NCBI GenBank assembly: GCA_020833255.1 | Contig: JAJHQR010000004.1 | Span: 1 to 45,639, forward strand | DNA length: 45,639 nucleotides | DNA from: Desulfurococcaceae archaeon | GTDB lineage: Archaea; Thermoproteota; Thermoprotei_A; Sulfolobales; NBVN01 | Direction of reading: 5' to 3' | Shown: in pieces, positions 16,754 to 26,359 of the stretch | How the letters are laid out: every line of letters starts with the position of its first letter | Numbering within the stretch: position 1 is the first letter of the stretch | The notes under the pieces: generated by a model | The model's input: only the letters and a program-made list of their open reading frames with translations | Told to the model about the DNA's origin: nothing | Databases searched by the model: none | Program-made: the position numbers and the translations under genes

Positions 16754-17758
16754 TTGAGCACGCAATACACGACCATATACGCTAAGACAGGACTTGACGA
16801 CATCTTAGCGACCGCGATACTCTCAACGGCTCTAGCTAGCAAGGGCGTTAAAACGTATGTGGAATTCGTTCCTCAAGTAATTAAAAACCCTCTCAAAATA
16901 GTTAGAAGCTATGCTATAGGCATAGTCCCCTCCCAAAACGTGAGCATATATAGCTCGGTAGGTTTCCAGCTAATCCCGGAGAAAAGGCTGGGCGTCGTCG
17001 TTAAGTACGATGACTCGGGGAAAAGCGAGATTTTAATGAGTCTTTCCGAGACGTACACATTAACTCAGGTAGTGTTAGAGTACGCCCAGACCTTAAACGT
17101 CTCGATAGATCCTCCGGAGCAACTCATTAAAGACGTAACATCATTGACTACCGGGAAACCTGCTGAAGCAAGCAAGATAGGTAAGGCCCTAGCTAAAGCT
17201 ATTAAAATAGATTATAGCTCTCCGGACTTCATAAACACTCTCTACACGTACTTCCTGAACGTGTTAAGGACTAAGTCATATAAGTTGAGTCCTGAAATAG
17301 CTGAAAGAGCCGCAAAATATGATGAAGCCTTGAAACTAGTTGATGAATTACTGAAGAGCGATAATCTACTAAGTTACGGTCCTTTAAGAGTAGCTGTGAT
17401 CTCACGCGGTTTTGAAAAACCCTTGATCCGTGATAACTACCGGTTACTGAAGCCTCTGGTTAACGACATACTGCTCAGGCTGTGTAAGGAGGACGGGGTT
17501 GGCATGGCGGTTCTTGAGACAGACTTAGGGCATACCTTAAAGATATGTTTAGGTTCTAGGAAGATCAGCTTCGTGAACATAATATCTTCACTACCCAAAG
17601 AACTCTCAAGCGAGCTTAACGTGAATTTGAAAGGTAATCACGTGCTAATAACATTTAAAGACCCTTCCAAGAGCTCCTTAGACGCTATATTAAGTATAGC
17701 GGACTCTATAGCTACGGGCCTAGCACCCTTACTAACCACATCACCTAAGACTCAGTGA
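16754..17758 (+). CDS. Degenerate DHH-like protein of unknown function
   Basis: A 334-residue protein I do not recognise as a named family. The N-terminus, TIYAKTGLDDILATAILSTAL, aligns with the first motif of DHH phosphoesterases (HTDLDGVASGALIL in the gene at 722). The metal-binding His is replaced, and the expected DHH motif is missing: VVVKYDDSG occupies that place. A helical middle region and a C-terminal alpha/beta domain follow. It may be a catalytically dead paralogue. The TTG start follows a very strong GAGGAGGAG site. The GalE-like gene starts 8 nt downstream, so they form an operon. DHH kinship is inference from pattern only. Confidence 0.55.
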   Translation: MSTQYTTIYAKTGLDDILATAILSTALASKGVKTYVEFVPQVIKNPLKIVRSYAIGIVPSQNVSIYSSVGFQLIPEKRLGVVVKYDDSGKSEILMSLSETYTLTQVVLEYAQTLNVSIDPPEQLIKDVTSLTTGKPAEASKIGKALAKAIKIDYSSPDFINTLYTYFLNVLRTKSYKLSPEIAERAAKYDEALKLVDELLKSDNLLSYGPLRVAVISRGFEKPLIRDNYRLLKPLVNDILLRLCKEDGVGMAVLETDLGHTLKICLGSRKISFVNIISSLPKELSSELNVNLKGNHVLITFKDPSKSSLDAILSIADSIATGLAPLLTTSPKTQ

Positions 17759-17765
17759 GCGTTAA

Positions 17766-18728
17766 ATGAAAGCCGTAGTTACGGGCGGTGCAGGCTTCAT
17801 AGGCTCCCACGTAGTAGAGTATCTAGTTAATAAAGGGTTTGAGGTAGTGGTCGTAGACAACTTAAGTTCCGGTAGCTTAGAAAACATCAATCACTTAATT
17901 AGGGACGGGAAGGTTAAGCTCTTAATCAAGGACTTAAAGATTTTCGATAATGAGTTAAGAGAGGCTCTTAAGGGAGCAACCACCGTATACCACTTCGCAG
18001 CTAACCCTGAGGTAAGGGTCTCGATAACGGAACCACGCACACACTTCGATGAGAACGTGTTAGTAACGTTCAACGTTCTCGAGTATTGCAGATTAAACGA
18101 TATCGGTGAGGTGGTTTTCGCGAGTTCATCAACTGTTTACGGCGACGCTCAAATATTCCCTACCCCGGAAGAATACCCGGCCAGACCTATATCTATCTAC
18201 GGCGTGTCGAAACTCTTGTCAGAGAACTTAATCACCGGGTACAGCGATATTTACGGCGTGAGAGCCCTGATACTCAGGTTCGCTAATATAGTAGGGCCCA
18301 GGCAAACACACGGCGTCATCGTGGACTTCATTAAAAAGCTGAGGAAGAATCCTGAGGTACTCGAGATATTAGGTGACGGAACGCAGAAGAAGTCATACCT
18401 CCACGTAAACGACTTAATAGACGGTATGCGCACAGCTTTAGAATACTTAAGAAGCTCAAGCAATAAATACGAAGTTTTTAACGTGGGTAATGTGGACTGG
18501 ATAACCGTTAAGGAGATAGCTGACCTAGTCGTTGAGGAAATGGGTCTCAGGAACGTTAAGTACGTCTACAACCCGGCAACACTTGATGGTAGGGGGTGGG
18601 TGGGGGACGTCAAACTCATGTTGCTTGACGTGAGGAAGTTGATGAGTTTGGGATGGAAACCGAGACTCACTTCGAAGGAGGCTTTAAGAGAAGCTATTAG
18701 ATGGGTTAAGGGAAATCTCGAGAAATGA
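17766..18728 (+). CDS. NAD-dependent nucleotide-sugar epimerase (GalE-like)
   Basis: A 320-residue short-chain dehydrogenase of the extended type. VTGGAGFIGSHVVEYL is the NAD-binding loop, SSSTVYG near residue 121 supplies Ser/Thr, and YGVSKLLSE near 145 supplies the Tyr-x3-Lys pair. RFANIVGPRQTHGVI and DGTQKKSYLHVNDL shape the sugar pocket. Closest to archaeal UDP-glucose 4-epimerases and related dehydratases; exact sugar unknown. It likely works in glycan or lipid sugar synthesis. ATG start 8 nt after the degenerate DHH gene; converges on EF-2 with about 20 bases between. Confidence 0.85.
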   Translation: MKAVVTGGAGFIGSHVVEYLVNKGFEVVVVDNLSSGSLENINHLIRDGKVKLLIKDLKIFDNELREALKGATTVYHFAANPEVRVSITEPRTHFDENVLVTFNVLEYCRLNDIGEVVFASSSTVYGDAQIFPTPEEYPARPISIYGVSKLLSENLITGYSDIYGVRALILRFANIVGPRQTHGVIVDFIKKLRKNPEVLEILGDGTQKKSYLHVNDLIDGMRTALEYLRSSSNKYEVFNVGNVDWITVKEIADLVVEEMGLRNVKYVYNPATLDGRGWVGDVKLMLLDVRKLMSLGWKPRLTSKEALREAIRWVKGNLEK

Positions 18729-18749
18729 GTTTCGAGCTTCTGCCCATGC

Positions 18750-20966
18750 TTAGAACGGGGATATGAAGTCGTCAGGTCTCGGAGGCTCGGGCTTCAAGCC
18801 TTTCCTTTGCCTTATCTTAGCTACTATATCCATTAACAGGGACTCCGGCACCGGCGCCCACCTACTGAATTCAGTGCCCCAGAAAGCTCTGCCAGCAGTT
18901 GCTGATCTCAGCTCATTAGCTAAGTCTAGCGACTCAGCTACCGGTATCTCAGCTATTACTCTGGAAGCGTTGCTACTCAAAGTAATTACGTCAAGAACCT
19001 TACCCCTCTTCCTGGTTATGACTGAGATAGCTGAGCTCATTAAGTCTACCGGGACCCTAATATCTATCTTCTGTATCGGTTCTAGAAGTGTAGGCTTGGA
19101 TAGCAACATCCCGGCATATATCGGGTTTCTAACCGCTGGGAATATCTGAGCCGGACCTCTGTGCGCTGGGTCTTCATGGACTACCGCGTCATGCAGAATA
19201 ACCTTAACTCCCCTAACCCTCTCCATGCAGAGAGGTCCCTCACTCATCGCTAACCTGAATCCCTGAATGATTGTGTCCTTAATCTCTCTCAAGTACTGAA
19301 CGCCTGTGGTCTTGTCAACGAATACGTTAATGCCTTCATCTATCGCCCAGATCCTCTTCGCCTCGTCGTAGTCCCAACCGGCTTGATCTCTTAAAATCTT
19401 AGCTACCTCCCTAGGATCCATGTTCTCGGTCACAGCTCCTTGCTGAATCAACGAGATTGTTTCCTCGTTGAGGGGCTCGACACTTATGTAGAGCTTGTTG
19501 TGCTTGTTAGGAGACTTACCTTCAAGAACTTGCGAGGACCCCCTTATAGTCTCCCTATACACGATTATCGGGGGAGTCGTGTCAACCTCTATGCCGTAAT
19601 TCTCTTTAAGTAGCGTGAGGGTTATCTCTAGGTGGAGGGGGCCCATACCGGCTATCAAGTACTCCCCCGTCTCCTCGTTTATCTTAACTATTAAGTTAGG
19701 GTCTTCTATAGCCATCTTCCTCAGAGCATCGATAAGCTTCGTTAAATCCTGTGTTTTCTTAGGTTCTATAGCCATGGTAACGACAGGTTCCGTAACGTAC
19801 CTTAACCTCTCGAACGGCGCGGCCATGTCCTTAAACGCTACGTTAACTGCCGTCTCCCCTGCCCTAGCTCTCTCAAGACCTAGGACAGCACCTATATTAC
19901 CTGCAACAACCTGATCTACCTGCTCTCTAAACGGGCCCATGTAAAGCGATACTTGAAGAATCTTTTGCGGGGTTCTCGCGTTAACTAGCCAGACCTCCTC
20001 ACCAGCTCTCAGAGTTCCTGACATCACCCTCCCGGTAGCCACGAACCCTGCGTGGGGATCTAGCCTCATGTCGTTAATCATGTATACTAGCGGCCCGTTA
20101 GGGTCTGCCTCAAGCATAGCTTTCCCGAGCTCGGTGTTTATATCTCCCTTCCATATTTTAGGTATCCTGTACTTCTGCGCTATTCTCGGGTTAGGGACGT
20201 GGGTGATCACGGCTTCAAGCAGGGTTTCATGTAATGGAGCTATTTTCTGAAACTCCTCAACAGCTTCCCTGCCTTTCTCGTAAGCTTTAATCAACTCCAT
20301 TATGTTGGTTCCTTTCCTCTGAGCGTGCGGGACTGTCAAGCCTATCTTATCCTTCGCTGAACCGAATATCACCTGACCCTTCGACGCGTCCAAGACCCAC
20401 TTATCTCTGAACTCTGGGTCAGCGTTCTCTATAATCAGCCTGTTAACTTCCTTTATTATGTCAACGAACCTTTTCTGTATCTCCTGCGGCGAGAGCTTTA
20501 ACTCCTTTATCAACCTATCTATCTTATTTATGAATAAGAGAGGCCTCACCCTCTCTTCCAAAGACTGCCTAAGCACGGTCTCCGTCTGGGTCATCACACC
20601 CTCAACAGCGTCGACCACAACTATCGCGCCGTCAAGAACACGTAAAGACCTAGTCACCTTACCTGAGAAGTCCACGTGTCCGGGGGTGTCAATCAAGTTT
20701 ATGACGTACCCCCTACCACCCAACTCGTGATACAGGCTTATGTTAGCTGCCTTCACCGTAACGCCTCTCTTCTGTTCTACGTCAAGGTAGTCCAGAGCCA
20801 GAGCCTCACCAGCAACTTTAGCGGAGATTATGCCGGCCGCCGCCAACAACACGTCGGAGGTAGTGGTCTTGCCGTGATCCACGTGCGCAATTATACCTAT
20901 GTTCCTCACGTGCTCTAAATCACTCATTATCTTCTGGATCTGCTCTACCGTCTTATACCTAGGCAT
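18750..20966 (-). CDS. fusA: Translation elongation factor 2
   Basis: About 738 residues of the aEF-2 GTPase that drives ribosome translocation. [14 protein letters not shown] is G1, DTPGHVDF the G3 motif, and FINKIDR the G4 motif. Domain IV has [15 protein letters not shown], including the histidine that becomes diphthamide in archaea and eukaryotes. The track starts at TTG 20981 (MWVVG), but the ATG at 20966 (MPRYKTVEQ) fits the archaeal N-terminus and follows a GTAGTAGG site, so I prefer it. A TATA box sits about 35 nt upstream. It lies at the end of the large leftward gene block but has its own promoter. Confidence 0.96.
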   Translation of the reverse strand: MPRYKTVEQIQKIMSDLEHVRNIGIIAHVDHGKTTTSDVLLAAAGIISAKVAGEALALDYLDVEQKRGVTVKAANISLYHELGGRGYVINLIDTPGHVDFSGKVTRSLRVLDGAIVVVDAVEGVMTQTETVLRQSLEERVRPLLFINKIDRLIKELKLSPQEIQKRFVDIIKEVNRLIIENADPEFRDKWVLDASKGQVIFGSAKDKIGLTVPHAQRKGTNIMELIKAYEKGREAVEEFQKIAPLHETLLEAVITHVPNPRIAQKYRIPKIWKGDINTELGKAMLEADPNGPLVYMINDMRLDPHAGFVATGRVMSGTLRAGEEVWLVNARTPQKILQVSLYMGPFREQVDQVVAGNIGAVLGLERARAGETAVNVAFKDMAAPFERLRYVTEPVVTMAIEPKKTQDLTKLIDALRKMAIEDPNLIVKINEETGEYLIAGMGPLHLEITLTLLKENYGIEVDTTPPIIVYRETIRGSSQVLEGKSPNKHNKLYISVEPLNEETISLIQQGAVTENMDPREVAKILRDQAGWDYDEAKRIWAIDEGINVFVDKTTGVQYLREIKDTIIQGFRLAMSEGPLCMERVRGVKVILHDAVVHEDPAHRGPAQIFPAVRNPIYAGMLLSKPTLLEPIQKIDIRVPVDLMSSAISVITRKRGKVLDVITLSSNASRVIAEIPVAESLDLANELRSATAGRAFWGTEFSRWAPVPESLLMDIVAKIRQRKGLKPEPPRPDDFISPF

Positions 20967-20996
20967 ACCTACTACCCACAAAAGTAACTTTAAGAA

Positions 20997-21006
20997 AGTT
21001 ATAAGC
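20997..21006 (-). promoter_or_regulatory. TATA box for EF-2
   Basis: The reverse strand reads GCTTATAACT, 31-40 nt before the ATG at 20966. Transcription would start near 20975. It suggests EF-2 is transcribed apart from the upstream XPF gene. Confidence 0.5.
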
Positions 21007-21050
21007 TTAATCCCAACATTCAGGGGTGAAACCGGACGTGAACGACCTAC

Positions 21051-21752
21051 TTACTTCTTGCTAATAAATCTATCTAGTGAGGTGCCCGCAGTGTTCTGCG
21101 ACCCCTCCTCAACCACTCTCTTAAATAACTTTGCTTTATCCTCGCTCATCCCCTCAACCCTCACGAGCTCCGTTACTTGAGCGTTTACCACGGCTTTCAA
21201 GCTACCGAACTTACGGAGTAGTCTCTCCGCTAAGGTAGGACCTATCTTAGGGAATGAGGACAACACGTAGATCTGCCACGCCCTCAAATCACTTGTTTTA
21301 GGTTTCCTAACCTTCCTGTACGTGGGTAGGGAGACAGGAGCTTTCTTACCGACTTTCTGCGTTTTCTCCGCAATATACTTTATTAACTCGGCAGTATGCC
21401 TGGAATTCCTCGTGTAAAGCACTGGGATGTTGAAGGATAAGACAGCGCTAACTAAGGCGGCCTCAATAGACTTAGGGTTCTCAACATACTTGTCTATGTC
21501 GAGTAAGTCACCCTCCACTATCAAGACGGCTTTAAGGCCTTCCAGACCCCTCAACCTCTTTAACTGATCGAAAAACCTTCCCTCATAAACAGACTTAATT
21601 AAGTCGTCTAACCTCTTCCTCTCCAGAACTACTAGATCATTAACTACGTAGTCACCGACTTCTAAAACCTTGAAAATAACTGAGAGCCCCATGCTAGCCA
21701 GGTATTGAGGGATCTCAGACGATTTCTCGCGTTCATCAACGTAAACCCTCAT
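21051..21752 (-). CDS. xpf: XPF/Mus81-type structure-specific nuclease (short crenarchaeal form)
   Basis: A 233-residue protein with the ERCC4 nuclease domain (VGDYVVNDLVVLERKRLDDL; catalytic ERKxxxD near residue 49-55) and a C-terminal helix-hairpin-helix pair (LSSFPKIGPTLAERLLRKFG, VNAQVTELVRVEGMSEDKA). It lacks the N-terminal helicase of eukaryotic XPF and euryarchaeal Hef, as in Sulfolobus XPF, which cleaves 3'-flap and splayed DNA with PCNA. The C-terminal SLDRFISKK is a weak match to a PCNA-interacting peptide. It sits last but one in the leftward block, 50 nt after the DHH gene. Confidence 0.88.
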   Translation of the reverse strand: MRVYVDEREKSSEIPQYLASMGLSVIFKVLEVGDYVVNDLVVLERKRLDDLIKSVYEGRFFDQLKRLRGLEGLKAVLIVEGDLLDIDKYVENPKSIEAALVSAVLSFNIPVLYTRNSRHTAELIKYIAEKTQKVGKKAPVSLPTYRKVRKPKTSDLRAWQIYVLSSFPKIGPTLAERLLRKFGSLKAVVNAQVTELVRVEGMSEDKAKLFKRVVEEGSQNTAGTSLDRFISKK

Positions 21753-21802
21753 CTCAAGACCAACCCGAAAAATATTAGTTCACGGAACCATTAAAATTAC
21801 TG

Positions 21803-22870
21803 CTAACTCGAGCATTTATCAACCCACCTACCCTCCTCTAAAACGCTGACCTTCATGCCCTGCCTAGCGAAGAATTGCTTTACCAACCTCAACAACTCGT
21901 TAACGTTCGCTTCATAATTTAAGAGGAGTCCTGCAGCGCCTTCATGACCGCCGCCCGAACCACCGAGTTCTCTAGCCATGTACGTAACTAAATCAGACGC
22001 TATAGGGGATTTCAAGACTTCTATTATCTTCTGAGACGCTCTAACATAGACTCTTGTTTCACCGGATCTAAGCGATATAGCTATCGCTACGTCAGCTCCC
22101 GACGCTATGAGTGTCTTCAGCACCGAAGCTTCGTGAGCGCCCACACAAGTTAAAGCAAGTATGAAATCTTTATTTAATTCGTAGAGCCCCGTCCTCGAGA
22201 TGCCCTTAAGAACGGCTATCTTCTCACTCCTATCAACCTCCGTGCTAGTCATGAGGGAGAGGGCTTCATTAAAACACTCACTACACGATTCAGTCAGGTA
22301 GTACAGTGCTCGGAAAGTGGAGGGCTTAGCTAACCTCAAGTTTTTAGTATCGTACAGGATCCCAGTTATTAAGAGTGTAGCTAAGCGGGTGTCCGGCTTC
22401 AAGGAAAGTATCTCCAACATTAACGCGATGATCTCACTAGCGGAGGCCATCCCCTTTAAGTGAATAGATAGCAAAGCGTTCTCAGCCAACTCATTAGTTT
22501 CGTGATGATCTATGACCACGTAGTCGCGACCGCTCTCAACGCCCGGCACGAACACCTGCGACTTACTTGAGGCGTCAACGTATACTATTAAATCACAAGA
22601 GGTTGCCGTGGTCAGGTCCTTCTCAAACCCTAAACTCTTGAGTATCTTGGTAGCGACTCTGTTAACCCCCTCAGGGAAGATAACGCCTGCCCTAACGTTG
22701 CTGATCAGTGATTCCGTCATGAACTTAGCTCCCAGGACTGAGGCTACGGCGTCGGGATCCGCGTCCCTATGAGTACAGAAACATATTGATGAGTAATTTC
22801 TCAGAGTATCCACTAGCTTACGTGCTAGCTTCGTTAATTCCCCTACTCCCGTATCTCCTAAGTAATTCAT
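21803..22870 (-). CDS. DHH-family phosphoesterase (NrnA-like)
   Basis: A protein of about 355 residues with CFCTHRDADPDAVASVLG near the N-terminus, VYVDAS, VIDHHETNE near residue 130 and SGGGHEGAAGL near 310. These are the metal-binding and DHHA1 motifs of NrnA-like exonucleases and pAp phosphatases. The family acts on nanoRNA, pAp or cyclic dinucleotides; archaeal members may also degrade single-stranded DNA or RNA. The track starts at 22891, overlapping DUF3194 by 74 bases. ATG at 22870 follows a GAGG site and overlaps by 53 bases; GTG at 22813, just past the stop, is another option. Gene order with DUF3194 and prefoldin is common in crenarchaea. Confidence 0.82.
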   Translation of the reverse strand: MNYLGDTGVGELTKLARKLVDTLRNYSSICFCTHRDADPDAVASVLGAKFMTESLISNVRAGVIFPEGVNRVATKILKSLGFEKDLTTATSCDLIVYVDASSKSQVFVPGVESGRDYVVIDHHETNELAENALLSIHLKGMASASEIIALMLEILSLKPDTRLATLLITGILYDTKNLRLAKPSTFRALYYLTESCSECFNEALSLMTSTEVDRSEKIAVLKGISRTGLYELNKDFILALTCVGAHEASVLKTLIASGADVAIAISLRSGETRVYVRASQKIIEVLKSPIASDLVTYMARELGGSGGGHEGAAGLLLNYEANVNELLRLVKQFFARQGMKVSVLEEGRWVDKCSS

Positions 22871-23153
22871 CCTCAAACGACTCCAGAACATTATCGATTA
22901 CTTGATCTAATAAGACCTCTAAACCTGGGTCAGGAGCTTTAAGCCCCTCATACTCTAGCTCGATGCCTACGTTAATCTGTCCTGAGTCGAGGCTTAAAGT
23001 AATTATCGCGTTGTAATCATCTGCTCGGCTAGACATAGAGTTAAGAAGCTTACTTAGTTTCTCCTCAATTAAGAGGATCAGCTCCCTAAGGTCTTCTTGA
23101 GTTACTCGACTTAAGTCAAGACCTAAAGCCTTCACATATTTTTTACTAGCCAC
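22818..23153 (-). CDS. DUF3194 family protein
   Basis: A 111-residue archaeal protein. Its middle and end (YNAIITLSLDSGQINVGIEL, then PGLEVLLDQVIDNVLESF) match the DUF3194 pattern of strands plus two amphipathic helices. Function unknown. It usually sits between prefoldin beta and a DHH gene, as here, overlapping prefoldin by 8 bases and the DHH gene by several tens. That context suggests a link to chaperone or RNA metabolism, but no mechanism is known. Confidence 0.72.
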   Translation of the reverse strand: MASKKYVKALGLDLSRVTQEDLRELILLIEEKLSKLLNSMSSRADDYNAIITLSLDSGQINVGIELEYEGLKAPDPGLEVLLDQVIDNVLESFEDELLRRYGSRGINEAST

Positions 23154-23511
23154 TCTTCCCCTCGCCCGGCACTATCCTATACTTCTCTAGCTCTTTCTTC
23201 ACAGACTCAAACTGCTTCCTCAAAGATTCCTCAATCTTCTCAAAACTCTGGAGCCTTACCTCAAGCTCCTCCTTCTTCTCCTGAAGCTCCTTTATCGTAG
23301 AATCCCTATCCACCCTAACGAAAACGAACCCGGTATTCTTGTATACGGCCGTGTCAGGCGAGACACTCTGAAGTATGCTTAAAGCTCTCTCAACGTCTTT
23401 TAGCTCCGAGGAAATCACCGATTTCTGAGTTATTACTGAAGCAAGCTGAGACTCTATCTGCTGATACTTAAGTATTATCTGCTCGAGCTCGGGAGGTATT
23501 TTCTGAGCCAT
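23146..23511 (-). CDS. pfdB: Prefoldin beta subunit
   Basis: A 121-residue coiled-coil protein. Two long helices (IPPELEQIILKYQQIESQLASV..., and ...LRKQFESVKKELEKYR) flank a short beta hairpin (VYKNTGFVFVRVDR), the typical beta-prefoldin layout with one hairpin. With alpha subunits, not in this window, it forms the hexameric holdase that passes unfolded proteins to the thermosome. ATG start; a 57-base gap separates it from the Pcc1 gene upstream. Length and topology fit the family exactly. Confidence 0.92.
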   Translation of the reverse strand: MAQKIPPELEQIILKYQQIESQLASVITQKSVISSELKDVERALSILQSVSPDTAVYKNTGFVFVRVDRDSTIKELQEKKEELEVRLQSFEKIEESLRKQFESVKKELEKYRIVPGEGKSG

Positions 23512-23568
23512 TCCATCGCCTCACATAGATAACGCCACACACCTTAAAAACTTCATTCCCGCCGACCC

Positions 23569-23862
23569 CTACGAGGAAGACTCAGTTAACGTGAGATTCT
23601 TTAAAGTCTCTAAGACCGTGCTAACCAGCCTTAACGAATTTGAGAGGGGAGGTATCAACAATCTTGGGTCAGAACTCCTGAAGACTAGCTTGAGGGCGCA
23701 GTCAACTCGCGCGACCTCGAACGAAATCCCTCTCAGCTTAAGATTGCTCTCAGGTAGTAGGGACTTAAAGAGTGCTTCACTAAGTAGGCAATCATCTAAG
23801 TCAAGCAATACCTCAACGAGGATTTCGCCGGTGCCGGAGCTATATGTCACCAACCGCAACAC
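23569..23862 (-). CDS. pcc1: KEOPS complex subunit Pcc1
   Basis: A 97-residue alpha/beta protein of the CTAG/Pcc1 family. Strand pairs such as EILVEVLLDLDDCLLSEALFKSLLPE, then RVDCALKLVFRSSDPRLLIPPLSNSLRLVSTVLETL, match the archaeal Pcc1 fold. Pcc1 dimerises the KEOPS complex that makes t6A37 on tRNAs with Kae1, Bud32 and Cgi121. Position between the Brix gene and prefoldin is conserved in crenarchaeal superoperons. GTG start at 23862. Confidence 0.8.
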   Translation of the reverse strand: MLRLVTYSSGTGEILVEVLLDLDDCLLSEALFKSLLPESNLKLRGISFEVARVDCALKLVFRSSDPRLLIPPLSNSLRLVSTVLETLKNLTLTESSS

Positions 23863-23877
23863 CTAATTAAGACTACC

Positions 23878-24429
23878 TCAAAGATAGGTATATGCCTTTA
23901 CTACGTTAAACGCGGGTCCGCACACCCTCCCCGTGTTAGAGCAGTAGAAAGCTACGGAAGCGGCGTTTTCATCGCCAGTTACTTCAAGTTCTATAGCGTC
24001 AGAAAGTCCTTCAGACTCTTCCACCAGCACCGGCCTGAAAACCTCTACTAAAACCTCACACACTCTCTGAGGAAATCCCTGAGGGACTTTACTAAAGTTG
24101 AGTGCGAGCTTCCTCACGTTGTAAGGTATTTGATGACCCCTAATCTCCCTAAGTAGTTTCAGGGAAGATATCAGCACCAAGTATTTCCTAACTAAGTCTT
24201 TAGCGCCCCCTAGAACTAGGTACGCGAGCGCTGACGGGTTGCCCTTCCTCTCTAAAACCATTAAGACACCGTATGAGGAATGAAGCCTCATCACCGTGGC
24301 CAGATCCTCGTACGTCGCCTTACCCCTGTTAAACTTGATTGAGTTAGGGATTACCTTAACGAGGTCATTAACGAAGCTCCTGGTTCTCCTAGAAGGCTCT
24401 CTAGAGGTAGTTATCAGTAAGCTACTCAT
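23878..24429 (-). CDS. Brix-domain rRNA-processing protein
   Basis: A 183-residue single Brix domain. The N-terminus SSLLITTSREPSRRTRSFVNDL, then HSSYGVLMVLERKGNPSALA and LNFSKVPQGFPQRV are typical of archaeal Brix proteins related to Imp4, Rpf1 and Rpf2. These bind rRNA and aid large- or small-subunit assembly. The gene is 14 nt after eL43 and 12 nt before pcc1, fully in the operon. Confidence 0.85.
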   Translation of the reverse strand: MSSLLITTSREPSRRTRSFVNDLVKVIPNSIKFNRGKATYEDLATVMRLHSSYGVLMVLERKGNPSALAYLVLGGAKDLVRKYLVLISSLKLLREIRGHQIPYNVRKLALNFSKVPQGFPQRVCEVLVEVFRPVLVEESEGLSDAIELEVTGDENAASVAFYCSNTGRVCGPAFNVVKAYTYL

Positions 24430-24442
24430 AAAATGATTCCAC

Positions 24443-24691
24443 TTACTGTTGGGCTTTCTGAGTCCCTACCTCTGTTGTAGGCGTGTACGCGCCTCCAGCG
24501 AAAACAGTCTCACACTTAGGGCATTGCCAGATCCCCACGGAGAGTCTCCTCATAGTCACCCTAGCTTTACAGAAAGGACACACGACGTCAGAGTATCTTT
24601 TCTCCATTATTTCCTTCCATTTCTTCCTCAATGAAGAGCCGTACCTAGCTCCGAACCTCCCGGCGATGCCGGTGACCTTAAGCCTCCCCAC
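24443..24691 (-). CDS. rpl37ae: Large-subunit ribosomal protein eL43 (L37Ae)
   Basis: An 82-residue zinc-ribbon ribosomal protein. After the basic N-terminus (GIAGRFGARYGSSLRKK), C-P-F-C and C-P-K-C pairs (VCPFCKARVTM, WQCPKCETVF) bind zinc, then AGGAYTP near the end matches L37Ae. GTG start at 24691. Its place after Rrp42 is conserved in the archaeal exosome superoperon. Confidence 0.95.
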   Translation of the reverse strand: MGRLKVTGIAGRFGARYGSSLRKKWKEIMEKRYSDVVCPFCKARVTMRRLSVGIWQCPKCETVFAGGAYTPTTEVGTQKAQQ

Positions 24692-24726
24692 GACCTCATC
24701 CCCTCACACAAAAACATTTGAAGATT

Positions 24727-25632
24727 TTAAGCGTTACTCTCAGGAGGCTTCTCCCCCTCGACTGAGGGAGTTCCCGCGGACCCAGCGCTCGTAGCTTCAG
24801 GTGACTTAACGGATTCAGCGATTTTCGCGAGTAGCTCGCCGCCTTTCTTTAAAGCTAGCTGAATAGCTTTCTCAACTTCCTGTAGTGTTAGGTAGCCGTC
24901 ACCGGATTTCTGCAACCCCGCTATAGAACCGTCCTCACCAACCCCTACTATCAGCTTAGAGCTCACCACCTTCTCCTCCTCTATCGTGGGGTCGACTATC
25001 AGCGAATCACCTAGTTTCCCTACGGTGACCGTTACGGCCTTCCTTACTACGGGCAACGGACCCGAGAACGAGGACTTATCCACCTGTATTGACTCATTCT
25101 CCGAGACCGTGTACTTAGGGATTCTAGTGGTTAGTAGAGCCGCTAGGGTGGCTATGGCTGAGGCATCAATTAAGTTCCCTCCGTGATCTAAGACGTAAAT
25201 ATCTATCCACACAACCCAGGCCTTCCTCCCAGGTATTATGGCCAGCTTGCTAGTATCGATAACGCCGTACTCTCTTAACACCCTATCAATCACTCTAGCT
25301 AACTCGATAGCGTTCTCGTCAGGCGGTCCTGGCTCGAAAGCGGGTGACGCGGTAGGCACGAACTCCGCGGAAACGACTAAGACCCCCTCCTCCGGTGTAT
25401 CGGGGTACGGCGAGCCGAGCTCTATCTTCACGCCGACTAGTACTTGGGTATCCCCGAGCTTCACTAACGCGGAGCCGTCCGCTTTAGGTAGGTAATTAGT
25501 GATTATCTTTACCTCCCTGAAGTCTTCTAAGCCCCTCCCGTCAGCTCTCACACCCTTCTTCGTGAGTGAGGACAGTGTTTCCGCCTTAAGCCTAGGTATT
25601 ATCGAGTCTGGAGACGTAGGCGTTACAGACAT
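24727..25632 (-). CDS. rrp42: Exosome non-catalytic RNase PH-like subunit Rrp42
   Basis: A 301-residue RNase PH-fold protein forming heterodimers with Rrp41 in the hexameric exosome core. GVRADGRGLEDFREV, ALVKLGDTQVLVGVK and SAEFVPTASPAFEPGPPDE match Rrp42. It lacks the paired Asp catalytic site of Rrp41 but contributes to RNA binding. The last 25 residues (SPEATSAGSAGTPSVEGEK...) are a low-complexity, Ser/Pro/Glu-rich tail beyond the fold. It starts 1 nt after the rrp41 stop. Confidence 0.93.
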   Translation of the reverse strand: MSVTPTSPDSIIPRLKAETLSSLTKKGVRADGRGLEDFREVKIITNYLPKADGSALVKLGDTQVLVGVKIELGSPYPDTPEEGVLVVSAEFVPTASPAFEPGPPDENAIELARVIDRVLREYGVIDTSKLAIIPGRKAWVVWIDIYVLDHGGNLIDASAIATLAALLTTRIPKYTVSENESIQVDKSSFSGPLPVVRKAVTVTVGKLGDSLIVDPTIEEEKVVSSKLIVGVGEDGSIAGLQKSGDGYLTLQEVEKAIQLALKKGGELLAKIAESVKSPEATSAGSAGTPSVEGEKPPESNA

Positions 25633-25633
25633 C

Positions 25634-26359
25634 TCACTCCACCCTAACCAAGTACTTATTGCGTAAAGTCTCTTTCTGAAGCTTATATACCTCGTTAACC
25701 CCCTTAAGCGCTAGGTTCAGCGCTTGACTAAACTCTTGAGGCGATAGAACGCCGTTCAACTGCAGCAACGTAACCATATTCAGTGAGGGTGCCATAGCTA
25801 CCGGCATGTCAGCCTCCCCGTAATTATCCTCGACCTGATCAATATCTAGAACTAGGTACCCGTCAACCTTACCCACAGCAACCGCCGCTACTAAATCCCT
25901 CATAGGCACGCCGGCATCCGCTAAAGCTAGTGAGGCCGCGTTGAGTGCGGCTGTCCTGGTCCCTCCGTCAGCGCTGATTACCTCTATGAACACGTCTATC
26001 GACGTCCTGGGGAACGCCTCACTCATCACCACAGGCTCTAAAGCCTCCCTAATCACTTTAGAGATCTCTATCTCCCTCCTGGAAGGCGCCGGATTCTTCC
26101 TCTCGTCGGTAGAGAAGGGCGCCATATGATACCTACACCTAAGGACGGCTCGATGCGGCAACACCATATACCGTTGAGGAGGTTCCCTAGGGCCGTACAC
26201 GGCAGCTATAACCCTGGTCTTGCCGAACTCGACGTACGCGGAACCGCTAGCGTTGCTGAGAACGCCGACCTCCATCTTAACAGGCCTTAACTCATCTAAC
26301 CTCCTGCCGTCGTGACGTACCCCGTCCTCACTCACTAACTTAGGCTTTTCTCTCTTCAT
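25634..26359 (-). CDS. rrp41: Exosome catalytic subunit Rrp41
   Basis: A 241-residue RNase PH-family enzyme, the phosphorolytic 3'-5' exoribonuclease and tailing site of the archaeal exosome. [16 protein letters not shown] and [20 protein letters not shown] begin the fold. [16 protein letters not shown] binds phosphate and RNA, and [19 protein letters not shown] carries the metal-binding aspartates. ATG start overlaps Rrp4 by 20 bases, so translation is coupled. Confidence 0.95.
   Translation of the reverse strand: MKREKPKLVSEDGVRHDGRRLDELRPVKMEVGVLSNASGSAYVEFGKTRVIAAVYGPREPPQRYMVLPHRAVLRCRYHMAPFSTDERKNPAPSRREIEISKVIREALEPVVMSEAFPRTSIDVFIEVISADGGTRTAALNAASLALADAGVPMRDLVAAVAVGKVDGYLVLDIDQVEDNYGEADMPVAMAPSLNMVTLLQLNGVLSPQEFSQALNLALKGVNEVYKLQKETLRNKYLVRVE

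Noticed and set aside
18763-20918. Rightward ORFs opposite EF-2 (18763, 19615, 20068, 20458, 20676)
   Set aside because: They lie wholly inside a highly conserved gene on the other strand and encode no recognisable protein.
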